This document shows, in pieces, positions 8,444 to 14,913 of a stretch of DNA of 22,543 bases (positions are counted from its first letter, which is position 1; each line of letters starts with the position of its first letter). The notes beneath the pieces are model-generated. The model was not told the origin of the DNA, did no database searches, and saw only the letters and a list, made by a program, of their open reading frames with translations. This stretch comes from CAIKAP01 sp964574605 (GTDB lineage: Bacteria; Verrucomicrobiota; Verrucomicrobiia; Palsa-1439). The translations under genes were made by a program, and so were the position numbers. The stretch is from assembly GCA_964574605.1 (NCBI GenBank), contig CAZNOK010000067.1:1-22543 (forward strand), written 5' to 3'.

Positions 8444-9406
8444 AAAGACATAATTTCTATCGTGAATTATTTTGTTTGGTCGCCGTGTTGGCGTGCTGGA
8501 CTGCCTACGGCGCGACGCCGAAGCTTCCCCAGGGCGTTCGTGTCGAGAAAGACCTCGAATACGTGAGTGGCGGCGACACCGCGGAACGGCTCGATTTGTA
8601 TTTGCCCGAAAAGCCTGCCCACAAACCGTTGCCGTTGATCGTCTGGGTGCACGGCGGCGGATGGAAGGGCGGCAGCAAAGCCGGTTGCCCGGCAGCGCTC
8701 ATGGTTCCCAAGGGTTACGCCGCGGCGAGTGTGGAGTATCGGTTCAGCCAAAAGGCGCTGTTTCCGGCACAGATTCAGGACTGTCAGGCTGCCATTCGTT
8801 GGCTGCGCGCCAACAGCAAAAAAATACAATCTCGACTCGAACCACATCGGCGTTTGGGGCGGTTCGGCCGGCGGACATCTGGTATCGTTGCTGGGAACGG
8901 CTGGCGGCAAAAAGGCGTTCGCGCCCATCGGAGGTAACGAAGAGCAGTCGGACAGAGTGCAGGCCGTGTGCGACCTGTTCGGCCCGGCGGATTTCAACAC
9001 CGTCGTGCAGCAGGCGGAAGCCGATAAGACCGTCAAGAACATCTTCAAGTTCAACACGCCGAGCGATCCGTACTCGTGCTTGATTGGCGCGAACCTCAGC
9101 GACAAAGCCAAGTCCGTTGCGGTCAGCCCCGCGCACTATGTCAGCCACGACAACCCGCCGTTCCTGATCCTGCACGGCACGAAGGACGCGCTGGTGCCAT
9201 TTGCGCAGAGCGAAGAGTTCGCTGCGGCCCTGAAAGCGAAAGGCGTACCCGTGTCGTTGCAACGCTTCCCCGGCGGCGGCCACGGCGGCCCGATGTTCAG
9301 CAAGCCGGCGGTCAACGCGCTGATCGGAAAATTTTTCGATAAATATCTGAAAGGAATGAACGTCAAGATCGAGCTTGTGCCGGAATCCGAGTTGACGGCA
9401 AAGTAG
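8440..9406 (+). pseudogene. Secreted alpha/beta hydrolase (BD-FAE/esterase-like), hydrolase 2, split by a one-base frameshift
   Basis: The first frame starts at ATG 8440 (ATGA overlap with sulfatase C), has a signal peptide (to about residue 25) and the oxyanion motif H71-G-G-G-W. It reads correctly to ANSKK and then runs into unrelated residues, stopping at 8937. The next frame resumes exactly there with KKYNLDSNHIGVWGGSAGGH and continues to TAG 9404-9406. The switch falls in a run of seven A (8818-8824); six A would restore one 321-residue protein. Restored, it has the full triad: S142 in GGSAGG, D249 in HGTKDALVP and H281 in GGGHGG. The break is therefore a recent mutation, a homopolymer sequencing error, or less likely a slippage site. 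Unlike hydrolase 1 it has a canonical triad. Predicted role is removal of acyl esters from extracellular carbohydrate. Confidence 0.85.
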
Positions 9407-9447
9407 CCGTCAGAACTCTGTTGCTTTGAAAAACGTGCTGGCGAAAG

Positions 9448-9471
9448 TAAACGCTACATGTGTAGCGTTTA
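9448..9471. repeat. Perfect 11-bp inverted repeat with 2-base spacer
   Basis: TAAACGCTACA (9448-9458) and TGTAGCGTTTA (9461-9471) are exact reverse complements separated by TG. It starts 42 bases after the operon's last stop codon. No T-run follows, so it is not a textbook intrinsic terminator. A dimeric repressor operator, a transcript 3'-end stabiliser, or an insertion remnant are alternatives. Confidence 0.75.
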
Positions 9472-9547
9472 TGTACGCCATGCAGCGGCGGGGGAAGTCT
9501 GGGGTGGTGTGCCAAGTTGCCGCTACCGTCATCACAACGATCCGCGA

Positions 9548-9599
9548 GTTGGTGTCCCGCGTTTACGCGGTTCGAACCGACTGAAGTCAGTACACCAAC
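9548..9599. repeat. Nested palindromic element: outer stem enclosing two hairpins
   Basis: GTTGGTGT (9548-9555) is the exact complement of ACACCAAC (9592-9599). Inside lie CCGCG-TTTA-CGCGG (9557-9570), the palindrome TTCGAA (9571-9576) and ACTGA-AG-TCAGT (9580-9591). The result can fold as a small three-way junction in DNA or RNA. It resembles REP-like dispersed intergenic elements. No second full copy is in the window. Confidence 0.7.
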
Positions 9600-9740
9600 C
9601 ACCGCAGGCTCGGTATGATGATGAAGCCAGATGCACCCACCAAGGAGTGAGCGCTGGGTTTCGTCTTGTCCGCCAATGAATAGGACGCTAACATGCAACC
9701 TATGATGCTGGTTTCGAACAAGCTCGATGGTCGGTGGCCA

Positions 9741-9805
9741 GCCGAATTAGGCGACTGTCAGTCGCCTTTTTCTACGACCTTAGGTCGCCTAATCATGAGT
9801 TCGGC
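9741..9805. repeat. Compound hairpin ending in core site GTTCGGC; possible attC-like site upstream of cassette 1
   Basis: GCCGAA (9741-9746) pairs with TTCGGC (9800-9805). ATTAGGCGAC (9746-9755) pairs with GTCGCCTAAT (9784-9793). Two further hairpins sit inside (9749-9767 and 9775-9787). The order R''-L''-hairpin-L'-R' is that of integron attC sites, with six unpaired bases only on the 3' side, and GTTCGGC nearly fits the GTTRRRY core. A REP-like or attenuator element remains possible. Confidence 0.4.
9749..9771 (+). terminator. Intrinsic-terminator-like hairpin with T5 tract
   Basis: AGGCGACTG (9749-9757) and CAGTCGCCT (9759-9767) form a GC-rich stem with a realistic loop of about five bases, followed by five T (9767-9771). 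It may stop transcripts coming from operon 1. Its left arm can instead pair with 9784-9793, so the terminator could be switched. Confidence 0.55.
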
Positions 9806-10265
9806 GTAAGCCATGCGTTATGAATCCACAGATTGGTCGGTTGAGGTCCCGGACGGCTGGACTCACGATGTTGACGATGTCTGCACGACTTTCGAGCCGC
9901 CAGATAGACTTACTGCGGTTCAGGTTAGTAGTTACCGGAAGGATGACGTTGTCACAGACGATGACTTGCGCGAGTTCGCCGGCGAGATTCCTCTTGCTCC
10001 AGTTTTATTCGGACACCTTACCGGATTTCGCTCACAGTCTAGCGAGGGCGAGACGGTCTGCACCAAGTGGTGGCTGCGAGCCGGGCATCAGATGTTTTTC
10101 CTCACCTACACTTGCCCGTTGGCAGGGGACGGTCGCGAGCCGGTCGCGGTGACCGCCATGCTTGAGTCGTTGAGGCCGGAGTACGACGCGCACAAGGCCG
10201 AACCATCTGATGGAGCCAACCGTGTCCCGCGCTGGCGCGCGGGACTCGATAGCTTATCTTGAGCG
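9800..10265 (+). mobile_element. Candidate integron gene cassette 1
   Basis: The element runs from the TT of core GTTCGGC (9799-9805) to the G of the next core GTTAGGC (10265-10271). It holds one gene (9813-10262). The sequence near the gene's 3' end, GCCGAAC (10197-10203), is the exact complement of the cassette's own leading core, as expected in a free circular cassette. There is no integrase in view, so this would be an integrase-distal part of an array or an isolated attC cluster. Confidence 0.5.
9813..10262 (+). CDS. Hypothetical cassette protein, cytoplasmic, DUF3805-like at most
   Basis: This 149-residue protein starts at ATG 9813, eight bases behind the candidate core site, and stops inside the candidate attC, so about the last 20 residues (after KAEPSDG) are encoded by the recombination site. 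I see no signal peptide, membrane segment or catalytic motif. The pattern WSVEVPDGWTHDVDDVC...FEPPDRLTAVQVSSYRKDDVVTDDDLREFA is an alternating alpha/beta layout and is loosely reminiscent of DUF3805-type small proteins, but I am unsure. Codon use is less GC-biased than in the flanking catabolic genes (for example TTA, CTT, AGA), consistent with acquisition. A typical single-gene cassette cargo of unknown role. Confidence 0.7.
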   Translation: MRYESTDWSVEVPDGWTHDVDDVCTTFEPPDRLTAVQVSSYRKDDVVTDDDLREFAGEIPLAPVLFGHLTGFRSQSSEGETVCTKWWLRAGHQMFFLTYTCPLAGDGREPVAVTAMLESLRPEYDAHKAEPSDGANRVPRWRAGLDSLS

Positions 10266-10271
10266 TTAGGC
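10197..10271 (+). repeat. Candidate attC site between cassettes 1 and 2
   Basis: It spans inverse core GCCGAAC (10197-10203) to core GTTAGGC (10265-10271), 75 bp, within the usual attC range. The centre is a perfect 9-bp hairpin GTCCCGCGC (10224-10232), loop TGGC, GCGCGGGAC (10237-10245). The core is followed by the next gene's ATG after four bases. Clear L-box pairing is not evident, so a covariance-model check matters. Confidence 0.5.
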
Positions 10272-10275
10272 GACT

Positions 10276-10662
10276 ATGGCAGCCACACAACAGCCGAGCA
10301 GAGATGCCTTCATCGCCCATTGGAAGGAATACGATGTTTTCCGATGGCAGCAGCTTCTCTGGTATGTCGGTTACTTAGGAGGCTTGGCTCTCTTCGTTTT
10401 CGTCGTTCGCAGAGTTGATCCTGACAGTCGGTTCTTGGTTGCGTCACTCGTTGTGGCTGTTGCTTACGCCGTTCTAGTTCCTTATCTCACCATCCGCCGA
10501 GTTCACACCAAGTTTGCGCGTTTCATTCGCTGTCCACAGTGCGGTGATTGGTTCGGTCAGGATGCGAGCGGAGCGTATCACGGCCCGAATCCGAAGTTTC
10601 GAGGCATCATTGAGACCGGGCGTTGCAGCAGGTGCGGAGCGCAGATACTCTCAGATGTGTGA
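10276..10662 (+). CDS. Small two-helix membrane protein with C-terminal zinc ribbon
   Basis: This 128-residue protein has two predicted membrane segments (about residues 26-44, QLLWYVGYLGGLALFVFVV, and 53-71) separated by a short charged turn (RRVDPDSR). A C-terminal domain follows with C86-P-Q-C89 and C117-S-R-C120, spaced like a zinc ribbon. The ribbon probably faces the cytoplasm. The family is not recognised. It starts four bases after core GTTAGGC and has no clear ribosome site, so it may depend on an external promoter and upstream translation, as many cassette genes do. Codon use (TTA, CTA, AGA, frequent CTT and GTT) differs from the catabolic genes around it, which suggests horizontal origin. 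Function unknown; membrane sensing or envelope roles would be guesses. Confidence 0.75.
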   Translation: MAATQQPSRDAFIAHWKEYDVFRWQQLLWYVGYLGGLALFVFVVRRVDPDSRFLVASLVVAVAYAVLVPYLTIRRVHTKFARFIRCPQCGDWFGQDASGAYHGPNPKFRGIIETGRCSRCGAQILSDV

Positions 10663-10672
10663 CAATGATGAC

Positions 10673-10838
10673 GCCTAACTTGGTCTTATGTTATCAATCA
10701 GTTTCATCCCAAGCCTTTGATCATTCATTTCCCGCCGGAGTCGGGCGTTGAGTTTGTCACTTGGGAGTACACATGAAAGGCATGAATGCGCTTCAGCCAA
10801 CGCCGCTGGCGCGGCATGGTTGAGCTTTAGCGTTGAGA
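10673..10838 (+). repeat. Candidate attC site or remnant after cassette 2
   Basis: It begins with inverse core GCCTAAC (10673-10679). Its right part repeats the architecture of the upstream site: AGCCAAC (10795-10801), stem GCCGC-TGGC-GCGGC, a GCTT segment, then GCGTT and core GTTGAGA (10832-10838). Full length 166 bp is long for attC, so two overlapping or degraded sites are possible. No gene was seen in 10663-10947. Confidence 0.4.
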
Positions 10839-10947
10839 ACCAGGAACAAAACCGGACTTGTCCGCCGTAGGAGGAACACGACGCAGACTTGAACCGTCTA
10901 TTTCGCATTTGAACTTTGGGAGCGTTCTACCGTCCAATCACGAAACC

Positions 10948-12219
10948 ATGAAAATACATTCGCGCGTGACAAGAGCTCTTTTGATCCTGATGTGTCTGAC
11001 TTTATCGGCATTGGCGGCGGACGACTGGCCAGCTTGGCGCGGACCTTCTGCGGATGGTTGCACACCTACCGGAAACTATCCCACGCGCTGGAAGCCCGAG
11101 ACGGCCGCTTGGAAAATCGAGTTGCCGGGCAAGGGCGCTTCCACACCGATTGTCTGGCAGAACCGGATTTACCTGACCACTCCCGCCGACGGCAGGGATG
11201 CCGTGCTGGCGTTGGACATGAACGGGAAACAAGTCTGGCTCACCAAGCTGGGGCCAGAGAGTCCGGCAAGACACAAGACGCTCGGAACCAGTTGCAACGC
11301 GTCCGCCGTTACGGACGGCAAGGGGCTGTTTGTGCGTTTCCGCAGCGGGGTGCTGGCCGCGCTGGAGTCGGACGGCAAGGTGCGCTGGCAGATCAACCTC
11401 ACCGAAATGTTCGGGCCGGAGGTGTATGTCTGGGACCAAGGCAGCTCGCCGGTGGTCACCGATCAACACGTCATCTACGCACGGATGCACCACGGCGATT
11501 CGTGGGTTGCCGGATTCGACAAGGTCACCGGCAAAATGCGCTGGCAGGTGAAACGCAATTTCGATGTGCCAAACGAGAATGACAACAGTTACACCACCCC
11601 GCTGTTTTTCCTTCATCAAGGCCAACTGGCGTTCCTGATCTGGGGCGCCGATCATTTGACCGCTCATGCGGCCGCGGACGGCAAGCTGCTCTGGTCCTGC
11701 GGCGGTTTCAACCCGCGCGGAACCGGCAACTGGCCTGCCATCGCCACGCCCGTCATCCACAACGGTATCGCCGTGGTGCCTGTGGGACGGGATGACCGCA
11801 AGCAAGGCAGCATGGAGGGTGTCCGCGTGGATGGCCGCGGCGATGTGTCCGCCACGCATCGTGTTTGGAAGCGGGATGACTTCGGCATCTTTTGTTGCAC
11901 ACCGGCTCTGTGGCAGAACCGGGTTTACTTGCTGCGGCCCCTCGGCGAGGTGGCATGTCTCGATCCCGCCACCGGCAGAACCATCTGGGAAGAAGCGCTG
12001 CCGCGTGGCCGCAGATATTTTTCATCGCCGGTGATCGCCAACGGCATCCTGTACGCCGCGCGCGAAGACGGCGTGGTGTTTGCCGCGCGCGTGGGAAGCC
12101 GTCTGGAACTGCTGGGCGAGAATCCGATGGACGAGCGCATCATCGCCTCCCCGGTTCCCGTCAACAATCGTCTCCTCATCCGGGGTGACAAACACCTCTT
12201 CTGCATCACAGGAAAATAG
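10948..12219 (+). CDS. Secreted PQQ-like beta-propeller protein
   Basis: The ATG at 10948 gives 423 residues with a signal peptide (MKIHSRVTRALLILMCLTLSALA) and mature start ADDWPAWRGPSADG. The 'WPxWRGPxxDG' opening followed by repeated W-K/R-I and YLLRPLGEVACLDPATGRTIWE-type blades marks the PQQ-like/WD40-like propeller family, abundant in Planctomycetota and Verrucomicrobiota. Repeats such as KQVWLTKLG, GKVRWQINL, GKMRWQVKR and GKLLWSCGG show at least five blades. The family is usually a scaffold or a non-catalytic relative of quinoprotein dehydrogenases and BamB. No catalytic role can be assigned here. The frame is open 90 bases upstream, but that part lacks signal-peptide character. It heads the second exported-protein run and ends 21 bases before the next gene. 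Confidence 0.88.
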   Translation: MKIHSRVTRALLILMCLTLSALAADDWPAWRGPSADGCTPTGNYPTRWKPETAAWKIELPGKGASTPIVWQNRIYLTTPADGRDAVLALDMNGKQVWLTKLGPESPARHKTLGTSCNASAVTDGKGLFVRFRSGVLAALESDGKVRWQINLTEMFGPEVYVWDQGSSPVVTDQHVIYARMHHGDSWVAGFDKVTGKMRWQVKRNFDVPNENDNSYTTPLFFLHQGQLAFLIWGADHLTAHAAADGKLLWSCGGFNPRGTGNWPAIATPVIHNGIAVVPVGRDDRKQGSMEGVRVDGRGDVSATHRVWKRDDFGIFCCTPALWQNRVYLLRPLGEVACLDPATGRTIWEEALPRGRRYFSSPVIANGILYAAREDGVVFAARVGSRLELLGENPMDERIIASPVPVNNRLLIRGDKHLFCITGK

Positions 12220-12240
12220 TCAGCAAGATCGGGAACACGC

Positions 12241-13530
12241 ATGACAAAAACCATTTCGATTTTGATCTGCCTGACTTCAGCGGCGTTGGCCGCGCAAGGC
12301 CCGTCGGTCGCCGAGTATCCTTCGATTCAAGAAGCCATCCGCGCCAACCCCGGTCAGATGGTCTATGTGCCAACCGGCGATTACGAGATTGCGGAGAAAA
12401 TCCACATCGGACCGCAAGGCGGAGGACTGTTCGGACCCGGCTGCATCCGGCAGACCAACCCCAAGCAGCCGATCCTCGTTATCGAGGGCGCGACGAACGT
12501 TCACATCCGCGGCCTCACGTTGACGCGGCCCGCAGGCAAGACCGACACGCCATGCGAAGGCTTGCTGGCGATCAAGTGCCACAATCTCGTGTTGGAGAAC
12601 CTGCAAGTGCTCGACAACCGCACGCGGTCGTCGGCGATTGCGATTCGGGAATGCGACGGCAGCCAAGTTCGTGGTTGTCTAGTGCAGAACTACATGCGCA
12701 TCAGCGTGGACGACCGCACCAGCGGCACGGACTGGGGGTACGCGTTCAACTGCATTGACGGCACCGGCATCGAGGTGCGCTACAGCAAGGGGACGCTCAT
12801 TCAAGGCAATCGCATCATCGAGCAGAACTTGTTGCCCACGCCGGAAATCCAGAAGAAGTTTGACCTCGGCAGGTTCGTGAAGAAGAACCCCAAAAAGGGG
12901 ATCATCACCAGCCAGAAAACGTGGGACTCAGAATTCGCCCAGAACTGGCATCAAGGTTCCGCCATCATCGTCACCGCGCCGGAAGTCAGCGATTACACGC
13001 AGATTCTCGGCAACTACATCGAGAACGCCGCGCAAGGCATTGACCTCCACAGCGACCACGTCGTTGTCGCGCAGAACATCATCCACAACTCGTTCATGGG
13101 CATGAAGGCGATGCACGGCTCGCGTAACGTCCTCATCATCGGCAATCAATTCTCGAAGAACGATCTCTGGAGCATCGGCCTGATGCCCGGCGCCGCTTCC
13201 CGCGTGGGCGTCAACACCGATGGCGGCTCGATCATCGCCAACAACATCATCTCCGATTTCGGCTACGGCTACTCGCATTGGATTTGGGGCGACAACGGTG
13301 TGGCGATTCGATTCGATCGCGGACAAAAACCCGACAACCCGCCGCTGACCGATGTCATTATCCAAGGCAACATCGTCTATGACACCGGCCGCGATTCCGG
13401 TGAACCGCCTCGCTACAAGTATGCGGTCGTCATCGAAGGCGGCGCGAACGGACCCAAGGGGCTGCGTTTCTCCAACAATATTTTCCATCCCGGAACCAAA
13501 GGGATCTCCAACGTAGAGTTTACGCCATAA
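12241..13530 (+). CDS. Secreted right-handed parallel beta-helix protein
   Basis: This 429-residue protein has a signal peptide (MTKTISILICLTSAALAA). Its body is a ladder of short Asn- and Gly-rich strands (for example VHIRGLTLTRP, LVLENLQVLDN, VVVAQNIIHNS, VLIIGNQFSKN, SIIANNIISDF, VIIQGNIVYDT), the signature of parallel beta-helix (PbH1/NosD-type) repeats. The N-terminal segment (YPSIQEAIRANPGQMVYVPTGDY) is the standard capping motif of pectate-lyase-superfamily helices. Such proteins bind, isomerise or cleave polysaccharides, especially uronic-acid polymers. No catalytic residues can be fixed by eye. A weak GGGAA lies upstream of ATG. Spacing of 21 bases to the propeller gene suggests one transcript. 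Confidence 0.87.
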   Translation: MTKTISILICLTSAALAAQGPSVAEYPSIQEAIRANPGQMVYVPTGDYEIAEKIHIGPQGGGLFGPGCIRQTNPKQPILVIEGATNVHIRGLTLTRPAGKTDTPCEGLLAIKCHNLVLENLQVLDNRTRSSAIAIRECDGSQVRGCLVQNYMRISVDDRTSGTDWGYAFNCIDGTGIEVRYSKGTLIQGNRIIEQNLLPTPEIQKKFDLGRFVKKNPKKGIITSQKTWDSEFAQNWHQGSAIIVTAPEVSDYTQILGNYIENAAQGIDLHSDHVVVAQNIIHNSFMGMKAMHGSRNVLIIGNQFSKNDLWSIGLMPGAASRVGVNTDGGSIIANNIISDFGYGYSHWIWGDNGVAIRFDRGQKPDNPPLTDVIIQGNIVYDTGRDSGEPPRYKYAVVIEGGANGPKGLRFSNNIFHPGTKGISNVEFTP

Positions 13531-13581
13531 GACAGAAAATTTCTTTGTTGCAGAGAACGGAATCTGCGGCACCATAGTACC

Positions 13582-14895
13582 ATGAAATCGAGTAGCCGGC
13601 TGTTTCTGTTGCTGTTCCTCCTTGCTTGGAATCAAGCTGTCGCCGATCAAATCGCGGGCGTGGCGAAAGTGGATATCACGCCTGATTATCCGGTTCGGCT
13701 CAGCGGTTACGGCTCGCGACGCGACGAACACGAAGGCGTCGAACAACGCATCTTCGCCAAGGCGCTCGCCCTCGGCAGCGACGCCGAGGGGCCTGCTGTG
13801 CTGCTGACCGTGGACAACTGCGGTGTCCCCGCTTGGATGCGCGACGAGCTGGTGAAGCGCCTCAAGATCGCCAACGCTCGCATTGCCATCTGCTCCAGTC
13901 ACACGCACTCCGCGCCGATGCTCGTCGGTGTCCTGCCGAATCTTTTCAGCGCCGATATCCCGCCGGCTCACAAGGCAAACATCAAGCGCTACTCCCGTGA
14001 GTTGACGGACAAATTGGAGCGGGTTGCACTCGCAGCGCTTGCCGACCGCAAGCCCGCCAAGCTCTCCCTCGGCTTCGGCCATGCCAGCTTCGCCCACAAC
14101 CGCCGCCACTTCGCGTTCCGCCCGGAGGACCACTCGCTGCCCGTGCTCCGCGTCACGGGCGCCGACGGCAAGGTGCGCGCCATGTTCACGAGCTATGCCT
14201 GTCACGCAACCACGCTGAACTTCAACAAAATCCACGGCGACTGGCCCGGTTGTGCGCAGGAGTTCTTGGAGAAGGAGTTTCCCGGCGCCGTCGCGCTCGT
14301 CGCGCTCGGCTGTGGATCGGACCAGAACCCGAATCCGCGCCGGACCTACGAGTTGGCGCGCGAGTACGGCAACGCCATCGGCACAGAAGTCCAAACCATT
14401 GTGAAGACGGCGATGCGACCCGTCACCGGCAAGTTGGAATGTCGCGCCAAGCAGATCGAACTGCCGTTTGATGAACTCCCGACCCGCGCCGAATGGGAGA
14501 AACGCGCAAAGGACAAAGCCGCCAACGTTGCCTATCATGCCAAGGCGCAACTCGCCAAGCTGGACCGCGGCGAGAAGCTTCCGACGAAACTGCCCTATCT
14601 GGTGCAGGTCTGGAGTTTTGGCCGCGATCTCGCGATGGTCTTCTTCCCCGGCGAGATCGTGGTGGATTATTCGTTGCGGCTCAAGCGCGAGTTGGACTCC
14701 GAGCGGCTTTGGGTCAACGGCTACTCCAACGACGTGCCGTGTTACATCCCCTCGGATCGGATCTGGATCGAAGGCGGTTACGAAGGCGCATCCGCAATGC
14801 TCTACTACGACCGCCCAACGAGATTCGCCCCCGGCGTCGAGCAACGCATCATCAGCACCGTTCACCAGTTGATCCCGCGCGAGTTTCGCCGGTAG
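13582..14895 (+). CDS. Secreted neutral/alkaline ceramidase-like (N-terminal domain) hydrolase
   Basis: This 437-residue protein has a signal peptide (MKSSSRLFLLLFLLAWNQAVA) followed by GVAKVDITPDYPVRLSGYG, the standard opening of the neutral/non-lysosomal ceramidase N-terminal domain. Expected metal-site motifs are S105-S-H107-T-H109-S-A-P, C207-H208-A-T, HGDWPG at 218-223 and GCGSDQNP at 243-250. True ceramidases are longer and have a C-terminal immunoglobulin-like domain. That domain is missing, as in many Verrucomicrobiota and Planctomycetota homologues of unknown substrate. Amide bond hydrolysis on a lipid or N-acylated sugar is the reasonable guess, not a demonstrated function. It lies 51 bases after the beta-helix gene and 18 bases before the next one. 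Confidence 0.87.
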   Translation: MKSSSRLFLLLFLLAWNQAVADQIAGVAKVDITPDYPVRLSGYGSRRDEHEGVEQRIFAKALALGSDAEGPAVLLTVDNCGVPAWMRDELVKRLKIANARIAICSSHTHSAPMLVGVLPNLFSADIPPAHKANIKRYSRELTDKLERVALAALADRKPAKLSLGFGHASFAHNRRHFAFRPEDHSLPVLRVTGADGKVRAMFTSYACHATTLNFNKIHGDWPGCAQEFLEKEFPGAVALVALGCGSDQNPNPRRTYELAREYGNAIGTEVQTIVKTAMRPVTGKLECRAKQIELPFDELPTRAEWEKRAKDKAANVAYHAKAQLAKLDRGEKLPTKLPYLVQVWSFGRDLAMVFFPGEIVVDYSLRLKRELDSERLWVNGYSNDVPCYIPSDRIWIEGGYEGASAMLYYDRPTRFAPGVEQRIISTVHQLIPREFRR

Positions 14896-14913
14896 TCGAA
14901 AGGAATGTCTCTC

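Larger units (their letters stand above)
9407..9799. other. Non-coding stretch rich in hairpins between operon 1 and the cassette region
   Basis: I see no convincing gene in these roughly 390 bases. The open frames on either strand lack ribosome sites and protein-like composition. It contains three structured elements described separately: a short-spacer palindrome at 9448-9471, a nested hairpin pair at 9548-9599 and a compound hairpin from 9741. It separates the catabolic operon from two small foreign-looking genes. Confidence 0.6.
10266..10838 (+). mobile_element. Candidate integron gene cassette 2 (3' limit uncertain)
   Basis: It begins at the TT of GTTAGGC (10265-10271) and carries one gene (10276-10662). 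Ten bases after the stop comes GCCTAAC (10673-10679), the exact complement of its leading core. The closing core is either GTTGAGT (10747-10753) or GTTGAGA (10832-10838). The latter is preceded by the more attC-like hairpin. The gene's position directly between the two complementary sites is typical cassette geometry. Confidence 0.5.

Noticed and set aside
9363..9698. 111-codon minus-strand frame after operon 1
   Set aside because: It runs through the palindromes at 9448 and 9548, is His- and Arg-rich without domains, and lacks a ribosome site.
9407..10947. CRISPR array suspected from repeated GTTxxG-type motifs
   Set aside because: There are no regularly spaced repeats of 23-40 bases. The short motifs fit integron core sites and hairpins instead.
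10858..10947. Upstream extension of the PQQ-like gene, with AGGAGG at 10868-10873
   Set aside because: No start codon follows the AGGAGG at proper distance, and the extension precedes an obvious signal peptide starting at 10948.
12928..14865. 645-codon minus-strand frame opposite the beta-helix and ceramidase-like genes
   Set aside because: It crosses two well-supported genes and an intergenic gap, and has no recognisable motif.
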